Assembly: GCF_002994745.2 (NCBI RefSeq)
Contig: NC_037090.1
Coordinates: 16,666,001 to 16,730,000, forward strand
Origin: Rosa chinensis
Lineage: Eukaryota > Streptophyta > Magnoliopsida > Rosales > Rosaceae
Direction of reading: 5' to 3'
DNA: 64,000 nucleotides
Of the stretch, positions 45,778-58,500 are shown one piece after another. The position numbers were made by a program, and so were the translations under genes. Each line of letters begins with the position of its first letter. Positions within the stretch are counted from its first letter, which is position 1. The notes below the pieces were generated by a model. The model searched no databases. It was given only the letters and a program-made list of their open reading frames with translations, and was not told the origin of the DNA.

Positions 45778-47559
45778 CTCAACCCAAGCAACCTAAAGCA
45801 GGCACCAAAGTTTCGAAATGAAATCAAATCTGATGCAAATTGGCATACATATACTGATGTACAGAGTTTTTTATTTAATTGAACTACGTTTGATTTGTCC
45901 AAAAAAAAAATGAACTACCTTTCAGTTTCCATTTGGCATTTCTTGGATGAGACAACCAGAAGGTCTTCTTAAACATGATTTCAAAGCAAATGTATATCCG
46001 CGTTGATTTTCCAAGGAGATATCAACCACTGCCCAAGTGCCATCGGCATGCTGCTTACAGTACCTCACAAAATAACTCTCACCAGTTGGAACCAGTGGAG
46101 ATGGTACTTGAAATTCTGCTGTTATCTGCCAAGTTACAATACACGTACATTCATGATAAAGGAGAACCGTCTTGAATAGTATAATGTATACAACTTACGA
46201 GTTACGAGACACTATGCATACCACTTGCAAGGCTCCATTGTAGTTTCCGGCTACATCAGTTGATAGCACATCCAGAGTCTTAGCTCTTGATACAATCGCC
46301 GAAAATCCAGTTGACCATTGATTCTAAATAGTAAACACAAAAGGAAAACAAGTTACTATTAGGGTTCTCATGTACTCCGATCCTCCATTTCTGAGGCATT
46401 AAATTGTATGTACATTCTCAAAAACGTTTCCCTATACAATGTAACATATATTGTCATACTATCAACATCATTAATAAGGAGAGTACGTTCTTGATTAAAA
46501 ACTTGTAACATCGTACACCATGTTCAAGAGATTGTATCTTTACCTTGTTTGAATATGTAGATCTATCCTAATATTACTATAAAACCATTACATTAGAATT
46601 TGACGTGTTTAACAATAGATTCTTACTTTTTAGACACATGGAATTGATCTAAATCTAACAATATAATTGTACTGCAGAGCATGACATGCATGTGTTCAAA
46701 AAAATAAATTCTCACTTTTTGAAGATGTAGATCGATCTATTTTAACTATAAAATATGTTCTAAATAGTAGAACACGTGTTTAAACCATATGATATTGATA
46801 CATATATCGATCTAAGAATATTGCACGTGTTACGACAATAAGTTTTAACATACCACGTAGATCAATCTTATCATTCGTGCTCAAATAATTTAATATCTGT
46901 AATATTGTTTCAACTTTCGGCACGTGAATAAATCAAAATTTGACAACATAACTTGCAACCAGAAGAATATCATCCAAATATATATAGATAGTTCAATTGA
47001 ATTATTAAACTTACCACATCCATGAGAATCTCAACAAGTTTATTGCGGTTCATAATGACAACAGCACTCTCCCGCGAAGCTTCACATTTGAATCCAGGTT
47101 GTTTCGGCACAATTCCACGAGGACATGTTCGAATGTACTCATCCTCATTGAGCACAGTGGTTGATCCATCAATGCTATTCATCCACAAAGGCTCGCCAAT
47201 TTGAGCCATTCGGATTAGCTCCTCCATAGCTACAAATGCAAGCTTAATAATCATGGGCTTATCTGCCTCATCACTAGGTGCACTGATTCACCCCATAATG
47301 TCTCCTTAAGTATTCATGTCTGAGTTTAATTAGAAGCTGTGATGAGGAGTCCCCTTGTTTCCCACTCCAAGATCAAGTACTGTGGACTGCAATGAGGAGG
47401 AACTGGTGAAGATATAAGAGGGTAGTTCTCCACCGGCTTGCTGACGTATTTAGCAGCAATTAATTGCTGATATTCTGTCAATCTGGAAAGAATTAGAAAG
47501 TAGCTAATTGATAAGGAAAGGGAGATATATAAGCTTATCATTAAACCAATATGCATGCA

Positions 47560-48655
47560 TAATATGATTTTGTAAATACAAAATAGGTAAATATCGCCTA
47601 TTTAAAGAATGTGGTTCAAATTCAAATAGACATATAAATTTTCAATTTGGTTTCTGAACAATCTCCTTCTTTACTGAGGTGTTAGACCGAAAAAACCGGT
47701 GTGATGTAATGAGAATTGGTTGATGGCACCGTTGTCGTTGTTAGCTCGTTTATATATATATATTGAGTTCGTATATCGTTTTTGACCACTTATCTATTTT
47801 TAATTGAATATTAGTATATATAATAGAGAATAAATAAATAGAAAATTACGTATAAGTAACAGACCAAATTTATAAAAACAGAAACCCCATCTTATATTAG
47901 ATTTATACAATTAAGGACACAAAGCCCAAGCTCAAGGAGAGTGTAATAGACTTAACTTCTGAAATTTTATGTGTAATTATGAATTAATACAATTTTTCAT
48001 TAAAATTACAGTAATGCCATTATCAGAAACTTCTCTTGTCTCTCTTCTCTCATCTCCCATCAGAAAGGCTTCAAGGACAGATCTCTCAATTCTTGTTCAA
48101 CGTCGCCTCGTCCAACTCCGGACGCTGCCACAACTCGATGCCCGTAGTCGATCTCAGGTTAGATTTCGGCGAGTCCAACTCGAAACTCTGGAAAATGCAA
48201 AACCTGCCGGAGCTGCTATTCGCTTTCCGGCTTTCGTACTCCATCCACGGTGCACCATCAGACGAAGCACAACCACAGGCGTGACGGCGACGGAGTGAAG
48301 AAACGAACTCGACAGGTTTCCAGGTCGGAGCTGGTCGGAGAGAAGAATTCCGGTCGGATCTTGATTCGGGTCGTGGGTCGTCGATCGGGTTGAAGAAGAT
48401 TGAAGCTTCTGGTAAAATCTGGTGTGCTCGGTCCTATTCCAGCCACTATATTCTTGATCTCAATGGTTGATATCAAGCTATGGAGAAATACACGGACCAG
48501 ATTGGGCCAGAAATTTTTTTATTTTTTGAAATAATTTCTTTAATCTAAAACTGCTAAAATTCATAAAAATTAGTTCGGGTATCCGAAAAATTCCCCGAAA
48601 ATTCCCACAAACTCATTTTGTCGCGTCCTTTATTATCAAACTCTTAAATCAATAT
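47560..48655. other. intergenic DNA with an unrecognised GC-rich block
   Basis: Bases 48010-48480 are GC-richer and contain overlapping plus-strand frames (47969-48298 and 48036-48284) with no family I recognise; likely a transposon or retroposon body. A short TA run lies at 47750-47762. Confidence 0.4.
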
Positions 48656-48659
48656 CAGA

Positions 48660-49190
48660 AAGAATGCAATAGCAGAACTAGATGAGTATGTGTGCAGTAG
48701 CAGGATTAGATGATGAAGAGTGCAGTAGCATGATTAGACGATAATGAGTGCAGTAGCAGAACACGAGTACAAGTGCCATAGCAGAACTATATGAATATGA
48801 GTGCAGCGAGTGTAGTAGCGGGATTGAACGAATGCAGTAGCAGGATTAGATGATGACAAGTGCAGTAGCAGAACACGAGTACAAGTGTATTAGCATAACT
48901 GAACAAGTATGAGTGCAGCGAGTGTAGTAGCAGAATTGAACGAGTGCAGTAGCATGATTAGACGATTACGAGTGCAGTAGCAGAACACGAGTACAAGTGT
49001 AGTAGTAGAACTGAACGAGTATGAGTGCAATAGCAGGATTGGACGAGTGCAATAGCATAACAAGAATAGCAAAACTGGACGAGTATGAGTGCAATGGCAA
49101 GATTGGACGAGTGCAGTAGCAGGATTTGACGAGTGCAGTAGCAGAAAACGAGTAGCAAAACTGGACGAGTATGAGTGCAGTAGTAGTAGA
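48660..49190. repeat. minisatellite, GAGTGCAGTAGCAG units
   Basis: About 25 degenerate copies of units such as GAGTGCAGTAGCAGRAY with spacers GAACGAGTAT or ATTAGACGAT. Higher-order groups of 40-60 bp. Reading frames through it are low-complexity and not genes. Confidence 0.9.
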
Positions 49191-49370
49191 TGATAAGATG
49201 AGAGTAGTAGGAGAGTGAGGTTTTGTGAAGTAACATAAAAGGATTATTCTCAAGGAAAAAAAAAATAGTATCATAAACGGTTAATTTTCAAAAAAAAAAA
49301 CATAAAAGAATTATTCTAAAAAAAAAAGTAACATAAAGAATTATTCTCAGGAAAAAAAAAGTAACATAAG

Positions 49371-49588
49371 GGGATTAGAAGTCAAAAGAAATAATTAAAG
49401 GTAAAAAAATAAATTAACTCATGACATGTGGCAAGTAGAGAGCATATTGTCCTTATTTGTAAGATTTGAATCATTTGATCCTTATAAAGGGATTAGAAGT
49501 CAAAAGAAGTAGTTAAGGGTAAAAAAGTAAATTAACTCATGACATGTGACAAGTAGATATCACATTGTCCTTATTTGTAAGATTTAGT
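49371..49588. repeat. 118-bp direct tandem repeat, 2 copies
   Basis: Copies start GGGATTAGAAGTCAAAAGAA at 49371 and 49489. The second is partial and slightly diverged. It is preceded by A-rich CATAAAGAATTATTCTC repeats at 49240-49365. Confidence 0.85.
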
Positions 49589-49948
49589 CCTTATATGTTT
49601 AATTCAATATTTAGAGCATGTATTTGTTAAGTCATATTTTGTCAATAACTTATATGTAATTTGTTAAATAAATAACCCACAGAAATGAATAATTTTTCCC
49701 TTATTTTTTTCATTTTGTCAAGAAAATCTGAAAATATTTCTAAAATTTGTGCCTACTAAACAAAGAAAAGAAAAGTTTCATTTCCTCTGATTTCTCAAAT
49801 CCGTGAACTAAAATGGCCTAAATCTCCAAACATGGCCTCCATGACATTGTAATAGGGGCAAAAAATATTCTCCATGAAAAATGACGAAAACGGGACCTCA
49901 GAAGTCAAAAGTACTTGGTTGGTAGAGAGCCAAAGAGGAGATGATTAC

Positions 49949-50147
49949 ACCAATGGGGTTTGGTCCAGTTGGTAGCAGGCTGGTCCTGCATGTTGGGCGA
50001 ACGCTGCAGTGATACTCCTGGTAGTAAGGAGGTCACTGGTTCGATCATCCGCATGTGAAAAACATCCTATTGGGAGGGGTCTTACCCATGTGCTCTCGGC
50101 CCCGGAGTGGTGCTCCCACCCGACCACCATTTTACTTACCAAAAAAA
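49949..50147 (+). mobile_element. tRNA-derived SINE
   Basis: About 200 bp flanked by a perfect 17-bp duplication AAAGAGGAGATGATTAC at 49932-49948 and 50148-50164 (overlapping the A tail). The 5' part has an A-box-like GGTCCAGTTGGTAGCAGG and a B box GGTTCGATC at 50039-50047. It ends in an oligo-A run at 50141-50150. Pol III promoter and duplication together define a SINE. Confidence 0.88.
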
Positions 50148-50164
50148 AAAGAGGAGATGATTAC

Positions 50165-51521
50165 CGAAAGCGTCATGATTGTCGTGTTAACTAGTCCTAT
50201 TAATTGAGGGACCCTTTGTTTCTACCAAACCTTCGTGTGATTCACTCTCTCAGCCCTTTTCCAAAATGCAGGTAAATTCTCAAGAGGCCAGGTACACCGA
50301 CCACGCACATCCAATATCTGCAACCGTAACTTGATTCCATAATTTCTTTATGGGCATTCGGTCCAAATTATACATGTCACTTTTGACTCTTATACATGAG
50401 GTTAAGCTTTATACACAAACCTGTAAAAATAAAAAGAAATGAACACAAATCTAGAATGAATACACATGGTTGAGCTTTCTGTCCACAGAGCACCTTTTTG
50501 TTTTTGGGTTTTGGAGTTTAAGGAACAAACATCACAACCAGTTCACCACCACCATACCAGCTTTCGAACCCCTCTATCTTGTGGGAAAGCCAAAGGCCTT
50601 AATCACAAAGCTAAAGGGCTTGCAATAAGGTACAAAACATCTATATAGCGGAATCTAAAAACATGAGTCTAAAAGCATCAGGAAAAGGTTTGCTTAAGGG
50701 AAACATGAACATTGAACTGATTGAAGTCATATCCATCTCCAAATAATGCAAAATTCCAAACGACCCAAAACTAACAAGATATCCATTTCTTTTTGGAGAA
50801 AATTTTATTTCATTATGAATCAAAAGACAAAGGTCACAGTGATACATACACTTAACTAAGAAAACTGAAGCTAGTTTCTCATACCATGATCCTAATTATT
50901 TAGACTAGCACTTGGTGTAGAAATTTCCGATCTAACCACCTGAGCAACTCTATAATAATCTCCAAGACTCCAACCATATATCTCAAGAACACAAAAAGTG
51001 GGGAACCCGTGCACATATTTGATAAAGGAACAACTAGTCAGTTGGGTAGCTCACATAACAGGAGGAGAGTCCAATATCAATCCAACCATGAATATCTTTG
51101 AGACAATTGATTGGATCTCACATTAGATACTCTAAAATATAATTCCACAATAAAAGGATCTTATTGGGAAAAATGACACCAAAGACGTCTTAGCAACCCA
51201 TCCCTGCCCATGATCCACGAACCGAACACATACGCCAAGTGGAATGATTCTTCCCGCTGGAACTGGAAGAAGGCGGTGAACAAGACTATGTAGGGGCTAG
51301 GGTTTCCATACCATCTGCTTGTTCATTGTTTTCTTACTTTCTATATGAATTCACTTTGATAAGAAACGAGTTATATAGATATAAATAGAGATAAATTCAC
51401 AATTTGAGTAAGAATAAGCTAATGTGCTGCGCAAAGTTACGAATGCTATTGCATTGCAGTTACAACACTAGCGCTTTCCCGCTTAATATGATCCCACACG
51501 AGAAACAGGAATTTTTTTTTC

Positions 51522-51557
<36 letters not shown>
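50165..51557. other. intergenic DNA; possible LINE 3' remnant
   Basis: No supported gene. Bases 50789-50830 read on the minus strand as CATAATGAAATAAAATTTTC then TCCAAAAAG, a form common at plant L1 3' ends, so a short LINE remnant may run from there toward about 51300. A (TA)n microsatellite lies at 51529-51556. Confidence 0.35.
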
Positions 51558-51565
<8 letters not shown>

Positions 51566-54006
51566 TCAATCAAAGGAACATGTATTGATAGGAGGGAGAT
51601 TATCCCATATTCTTACAATCAAACTTAATCAGGTCCAGAACGAAGTTTGGAGGGTGATTAAGCCAAGTGGAGCTAGTGCTAGCCTCATAGGCAAAATTAG
51701 CTAAACAATGTGCTACTCTATTACAACCTCTAGGTGTGTGCTGCAATGAAACATTAGGCAAAGAAAGCAACTCAGTTCGAATGTTGTCGATAAGTTCTTC
51801 GGTCGCAAAATGAGTGAAGCTCGTTTCGGCTATATCTTGAATAGCTTCTAAGCAGTCTGTCTCAATGACAGCATTGCTGATTTGCAACTATTTCAGATGG
51901 TGTAGCTCTGCAGCAATAGCACATAATTCCACTTGTTTGGTCGAGGCAACTGAGTGTACAGGGGCTGCAAATGCAGCTCGAAAGTTTCCTGCATCATCTC
52001 TCAATATTCCCCCAGTTCCACCATGAGTTATCTGATACAAAAAACTACCATCCACATTTAATTTCCAACGCCCTGGAGTTGTTGGTTTCCAATGTTGCTT
52101 CTGTTTCGGTACAGACAGTTTCTCAGTCATAGTATCTCGACCAAATTCTTCCAGCCATGCCAACGAAGCTAGGGACAAGTCTTTTGTAGATTGACATTTG
52201 CCATCCCAAAGCATCTTATTTCTGTTCTGCCATAATGCCCACAGTACCATCAGAAGCTTATCAAACAAATCTTGTACGTTTTAGGTGCAAAGCATGATCC
52301 AGCAGCCACTCTTTAAGGTCAATGTTAGGGAGCAGACTACTCTTTAAGCGAAAAGGTGTTACAGTTAGTATCTCTACCGCAGTCGGGCATTTGCATAGAA
52401 CATGAGCAATATCTTCAAAAGGATGAGGGCATAGGAGGCAATGCATATCACCCTCATAACCTTTTGTGGACAGCTTGGTTCTTGTAGGTAGTAAGTCCGA
52501 GCAAGCTCTCCAAATGCATATTCGAACCTTTCTTGGGACGTTAACTTTCTAAATGCGTTTCCACAAAGCTTGATATATGTTGCCATGGGACGTGGAAGCA
52601 AGACTGTTTGCCAACACTTTTGTTCTGACAATCCAATAGGCCGTCTTGACTGAGAAAAAACCTGGTTTTGTTTTTGTTTTTCAAGGACTCCGACAGAGTT
52701 TGTTAGCCATAGTTCGGTGACTCAGAGGAATGCGTAGTATTTTTTGAGCAATTTCAAGTGGAAAAATAGCATAGATTGCAGTCGGTAGCCACTACCGTTG
52801 TACTATGATCAATGAGGTTAGAAACCCATTCAAAAACACAGTCAAGTGGCTTAGGAATTAAATATTGTTGGCAGCTTGGAATCCACCTATATATCATTCT
52901 AAATGTTAACTTGTGTCCCATCACCAATCCACCATTGGACACTCGCTTTTAGTACCGGCCTTCCTTGAAGAATGCTCATCCAAGAAAAGGATGGTGAATC
53001 GCCTAACTCTGCATCGCAAAATGAATTATTAGGATAGTACCTGGCTTTGTAAAGTCTTGCAATCAGAGACTTTGGAGTAGAAATCAGCCTCCACCCTTGT
53101 TTGGCTAGGATGGCAAGGTTGTAGGCATACACATTTTTAAAACCCATTCCACCTTCATCTTTTATCAGACATAACTTCTCCCAACTGCACCAATGAATTT
53201 TGTTTTTGTCATCAGTGTCTCCCCAGAAGAATGAAGCACATAATTGGTGAATGTCATCACAGAGGCTTTTTGGTAGCAGGTAGCAGTTCATGGCATATAG
53301 TGGCATGGTTTGGACCACTGTTTTGATGAGAATCTCCTTCCCTGGTGCTCTTAGGATTTTTGCCTTCCAATTCGCTAGTTTCTTTGTGATCTTCTCCTTT
53401 ATGTAGGCAAAAATAGTAGACTTGGATCTTCCTACTTTCATATGTAATTCCAAATACTTACACTATGTCAATAAACCCATCAGACAACAGAGCTCAGACG
53501 ACAGAATTGTTGCTTTCTGTTGTCTGAATAACTTTAACGACAGAAAGAAAAAATTATGTTGTCTGAATATAGTGATATACCATGGTAAATTGATTTTGAG
53601 AAAAAAATTTTGTTTCAGACAACAGTTTTCTGTTGTCTGAATAATGGAGAGTTGCTTAGTTTCGAAAGTTTGTTTTTTTTTTTGGAAAGGACTGTTTGGT
53701 TTTTTGGTAACACATACTTGAAATTAGATCAAGTCATCAAACAACTTAATCAAATCGGGCCCGATGGATTTCTCAAACACTGAAAACGCCCCTCTCTCAA
53801 ACTTCTCTCTTCTTCACAGCACATCTCTCAAACCAAAACCACTGAACTGAAAAATCCAGCGCCAAATCCAACATCAATCTCTTCTATTCGTTCACTATAC
53901 TGCTGGTAAGCCATTCGATTAAGTGTTTATAGATTTAGGGGTTTTGTTGTATTGGGAATTTAGGGTTTTTTCGATTAACTGTTTAGCTCACTTTGCCTAG
54001 GCAAAG

Positions 54007-54102
54007 ACAGAGGCTAGGTGGAAGACGGAGGTCTGCAAAAACCCAAACCTCCTCAACAGAGGCTAGGTGGAAGACGGAGGTCTGCGAAAACCCAAATTTC
54101 TG
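54007..54102. repeat. 49-bp direct tandem repeat, 2 copies
   Basis: ACAGAGGCTAGGTGGAAGAC begins at 54007 and 54056; copies differ by one base. It lies in the leader of the captured gene in CACTA-D. Confidence 0.88.
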
Positions 54103-54664
54103 AAAACCCAAACCTCCTCAAAACCTTCAACCCAGTCTCTGCGACGGTCGACGGCAGCGGCACGACGACCTCGTCTTGTTCTCGCCGGGAGGATCCGAAG
54201 CTCAATCAGGTCCACGTGGCTGAAAGGAGAGGCCTTTAGCTCTTCAATCTCAAAAGGGTATTGATTTTTCAATTGGTTTTGCCAATTTTCTAATCTGGGA
54301 TTGGCTTATTTGCGTTTATTTTCAATTGGGTATGTTTGACTATGATTTGGTTGTATTCTTGTGAGTGCTTGATAATGCTGTGTTTGGTTGGTAGGGACGT
54401 GTTAGAATTGGAGAGAAATTCTTGTTTTTCATTGTGTGGGTTTTGACACTGTAAAAGTTTGGTGGCTTGAGAATTAACAGGTTGAGCAAATAGAGAGGCT
54501 GTTAGAGACATAACACACCCAGTAGGGTTTTAGGAGTGTGCTGTAAAAAATTTGATAACTTGAGAGTTATGGGGGGCGACAATCACACTGGGGTTAACTC
54601 TTTCTGTGAAAACAAGGCATTACAGTTGTTTAATTTGTTCTTTTCAGTACTTGTTCCAGGTGTC

Positions 54665-55140
54665 ATGGATATCCCTCTGCCTCTTAGTAAATTGGCTATG
54701 CATCTGGTTAATCATGACGACAATTGTTTATCACTTATCTGGTATTATATCACTGCTATATGGTTTTGTTTGGTGCTATTGGAATGATTGGATATGTCGA
54801 CTTTTGCAGAATGGATTTAGACAGAATTTTAGTACAAGGAGGAATTGCATAAACAACATAATGCTTTTCTTAATTTGTTTTTCTCTGTTTTGGTCACTAA
54901 CATAGCTACCCCTATTCATATCTATCTTGAAGCTCAGTAGATTTTTACTTTGCAGCAGAAGTGCGTTTGTTTGTGAATTTCCAATGATAGATGTTTTGGT
55001 TCATAAAATTTATCTTATAAGGTGTAATTTACTGGAAAATTTGTTGACTCCCTCTCTACTCTATTAGGGACAAGAAATATGTAGTTCTAGTAGCAACCGG
55101 AAGTTTCAATCCTCCTACTTACATGCATTTACGAATGTTG
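54665..55140 (+). pseudogene. NMN adenylyltransferase (NMNAT) 5' exons, captured
   Basis: Plus strand: an exon at about 54665-54727 reads MDIPLPLSKLAMHLVNHDD, the N-terminus of plant nicotinate/nicotinamide mononucleotide adenylyltransferase. An exon at about 55066-55140 reads DKKYVVLVATGSFNPPTYMH followed by LRMLGKG, holding the nucleotide-binding GSFNPPTxxHLRM motif. NMNAT makes NAD from NMN and ATP. The expected sequence after HLRMF is lost, so only the first two exons are present. Upstream DNA (53760-54260) looks like the parent leader and promoter. It lies within CACTA-D, so it is a captured fragment. Confidence 0.82.
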
Positions 55141-57289
55141 GGCAAGGGGAGGGCATACCAGGTTGCTCCTTTCATTAAGCCTCCAAACAGAACCCTAAAA
55201 CCCTACCCACTTCAATATTCACAGCCTAAATTTCTAGAATTGAAATTGATATACCAGCAGGTGTTCTATGTTCCCCTACCGAAGAAACTACCCCAATTCA
55301 TAATCTGTTGAAAACCCATTAGTGAAGATAATAACATCATCTTATCCTTCTGATTATATTAGTTTAATTTAGACAGTCTTTTGCTAATTTCTTCCTTAGC
55401 TTTTGGAAAAGATTAAGCACCAACTTGCTTCCAGTTTGCATCGGAACTTGCTCCAGATTAAGCACCAACTTGTTTGTATGAGGTTCAGCTAGGGTTCTTG
55501 CAATTACTTTCACAAATAGTTGAATATGATTTATGTCTTGCTGTGAATTTATTGGGATTTTGTAATATAAAAAAACTGATTAAGCAAAATGAAGCATTTA
55601 GAGACTACAAATGAAAATTTATTGGGACTTTGTAATTGGGCATGTTATTGATTGTAGTGGGTGAGGTTTTTGGTGGGTGAGGGTTTTGGTGGTAGGCTTC
55701 TTTTGGATTTCTTGCTTTTGGTCCAAGAAGCATGATGATCAGTTTTATGTAATTTTCGGTCAGCAATTAGGACTATAGTGACCCTGTTTGAAAGTCTTAT
55801 AAAAAATTATTAGTTCTAGGTTTGTTTAGAAAAATATTGAAAGCATCTTAATAAAACTAAATTAAATAACCATTTCAGATTTGTTTAATTCTTTGTACTA
55901 TCAAGAAGATACTCATCAGTTTTCTGTTTTGATTTTAGTAATATAACAATGTCTACATCTGCTTGGGATTTCAACAAACAAGCTTAGTTAACAGTACTAC
56001 GTACTTTGGTTTCTAATTTTTGGATTGCTGCCTTTTGGTTTCGTGGGAAGTGTTAGCATTTATTCCAATTAATTTGTGGTTAGCTAAATCAATTGTTCAC
56101 TTCTCAATGTTTTTTTATGAATTCATATGCCTGCATTTTCTACCTTTAGGCTTCAGAACAAAACAAACACTGAAACTGAAATGTGTTATTGCATTGATTG
56201 CATGAATAATGATGTGTAGAACATATTCATAGTATGTTGGGGAATGTACAGTTATGGGTTTAGGATTTTAGTGTTCTTATTTAAAACAACTTACATAAAT
56301 GGTCAGCTTAATAAGGTATAGGCCCTTTCAAAAATAAAAGAATTTGGTATGTAATAGCAGCAAAATCTTATTGAACATTGTTTTGGATATAATAGGATTT
56401 CTGTGAAGGTTCAATTTATATGCATCCAGACTTTGTCTTTGGATAGGAAAACTGAGAGCTAATAACTTTATACGGGTAGTTTTTTTTGCCAGGTTTATGG
56501 ATTGTTAAGCATTTCTTAAAAAGTATAGGGCAGAGAGCTTTAGAAAAGTTTTAGATAATTGGTGGTGAAAGTTTTTCAAAAAGAAAGAAAAAATGAAAGA
56601 ACTTCTGCCTTTTTTTTACATTAATAAAATATTGTGAAAAGGCACTCCTGGTAAGTGTAGTTCTATCTTTAATTGGTTCTTCTTCTTACATTTAAGAACG
56701 TCTTTGGTTGTTTTAAAATGGTGTTATTGATCGAAAACATATTTGGGCAACCCTATTGAATGGTACCGATAACATGTTAAGCTTCTTTCAATTTCTAAAT
56801 TTGATCAAGTATCCACTAGCTGTACAACTTTTAACGATATCTGACCTCTTTATTGGTTCTACATAAACCTTGAATAATGTATAGTGTTCTACAATACCAT
56901 TTGTAGGTATGTAATGTATTTAATGTTTGTAAATGTTGTATTATTAAGCTGAACATATTAATAATATACCCGCAGCATTGCGCGGGCTGGAATATCTAGT
57001 AGTTGCTAAATCCTAATAGTTCAATGACAAAAAAAATTTATATTCGTTGGTTTGGTGCTGTTTCCTGTTTGTTTGGTGCTGTTTCCTGTTTGTTCGAGCT
57101 TTTAGCCCAAATTATTGGTCATCCAATATATCTTAACATGTTCTTGCATGCAGGTCTATTTGATACTTGACTAATTTAGTCTTGCTGGAGAGCTGCAAGA
57201 AACAAACAAGAAGGTGAGATTATCCTTTAATCTTTCCACATTTATCTTTTTCATATATCATATATACTATGTTTTTATATTTTTTTTGC

Positions 57290-57388
57290 AGTGGGATAGA
57301 AGAACAAATCTTGTTTACACAGAAAAGGATATTGATGAAGTTCGGGCTGAATGGGCGAAACATGTTATGAAGTTTGCACAAGTGTAGT
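57290..57388 (+). pseudogene. unidentified terminal exon in CACTA-D
   Basis: After a pyrimidine-rich TTTTTTTGCAG acceptor the plus strand reads WDRRTNLVYTEKDIDEVRAE then WAKHVMKFAQV and a stop at 57386-57388. It looks like the last exon of a host gene, on the same strand as the NMNAT exons, but I do not recognise the parent. The region 55150-57280 between is intron-like with no conserved frame. Confidence 0.4.
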
Positions 57389-57699
57389 GCGCACAAAAAT
57401 ATCTGTGGTATATGAATAGTTAGGGCTAGCTGTTTTGGTGCATATTGACATTGAATGCATAGCTAGATTATGGAGGGTTTTTTTGCCTAACTAATATGAT
57501 CGACTTTTGCCTTTATCGATCATATTTTGACCTCCTAACAGATTACTCAACTTGTAGGATGGATTGATGGTAATGTTGAATATTGATGTAGTTTGCTTGC
57601 TGGCTGATTTAAATGAAATGGCCTTTGACTTGTTATAGTTGGATGTTGTTATTGTGCTTACTAGTCAACACAGGTTTTTCAATATATGATGTGGTTATA

Positions 57700-58500
57700 A
57701 TACAGCTCATACAATATAAATATCGAATGAAGTTGTTGTTGCACCAAACATCAGACAACTTAAATACCAAATCAAGCTGACGTTAAACAAAACATCAAAC
57801 AACAGATATTTGTGGTTATAAGACAACTGAGACAACATAAATAACCAAGAAACTGATATTAAACCTTGCATCAGACAACAGAATTTAACCAAATATCTGT
57901 TGTCTGAAACAATACAAGACCACAGAAGAAATAGGCCATCTAAATTCCTTATGACAACCAGACAACAGATATATGTGGTTATAAGACAACTGAAACAACA
58001 TATATAACTAAAAAACTGATATTAAACCTTGCATCAAACAACAGAATTTAACCAAATATCTGTTGTCTGAAACAATAGAAGACCACAGACGAAACAGGCC
58101 ATCTATACTCCTTATGACAACCAGACAACAGAAAACATAATAAATATATGTCGTCCACAATAGATTCACACAACAGAAAATTAACCAAGATAGATCAAAA
58201 CTCTATATTCACACCACAGATTTCTGTCGTCTGAACTAAATACATACGATAGAGTTTTATAAATAGATGTTGTCCAGAATCTTTTATAACAACATATTTC
58301 TGTCGTTTGATTACATCTTCAACCTCAGAAAGTCATAATTCGGCATATCTCAATACAATCAGACAACAGATTATTGGCCAGCCTCTGTTGTTTGAGTGAA
58401 ATATAGATCACGGGTAATATCTGTCGTCTGAAGGCCTAAGAGATATCAGGCTACTAGACAACAGAAATTTTATGAATCAGACAACAGTCCTCGGCTGTTG
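57700..58500. repeat. subterminal tandem repeats of CACTA-D, about 165-bp units
   Basis: A block with CAACAGAATTTAACCAAATA, TCTGTTGTCTGAAACAATA and AGGCCATCTA recurs at about 57865 and 58035. CAGACAACAG words continue to the terminus. Confidence 0.85.

Larger units (their letters stand above)
37008..47505 (-). pseudogene. HD-ZIP IV homeodomain protein (PDF2/ATML1-like), START-domain exons only
   Basis: Minus-strand exons in order: about 47490-47335 (IAAKYVSKPVENYPL, end of the zipper loop); about 47300-47015 (SDEADKPMIIKLAFVAMEEL, EPLWMNSIDGSTTVLNEDEY, MNRNKLVEILMDV; donor GTAAGT); about 46323-46225 ([20 protein letters not shown]); about 46127-45925 ([44 protein letters not shown]); 45795-44553 (VAWVE, split, then [40 protein letters not shown]); 43455-39541 ([19 protein letters not shown], split by CACTA-C); and a second copy 37303-37008 ending [16 protein letters not shown] with a GTACGT donor. 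Family: epidermal transcription factors with a lipid-binding START domain. The homeobox exons, the START-adjacent C-terminus and an intact frame are missing (a TGA precedes ISAPSDEADK), so it is a demolished gene. Confidence 0.92.

Noticed and set aside
48890..49274. Several 60-100-codon minus-strand frames rich in Leu/Ser/Tyr/Cys
   Set aside because: They are translations of the GAGTGCAGTAGCAG minisatellite and carry no domain.
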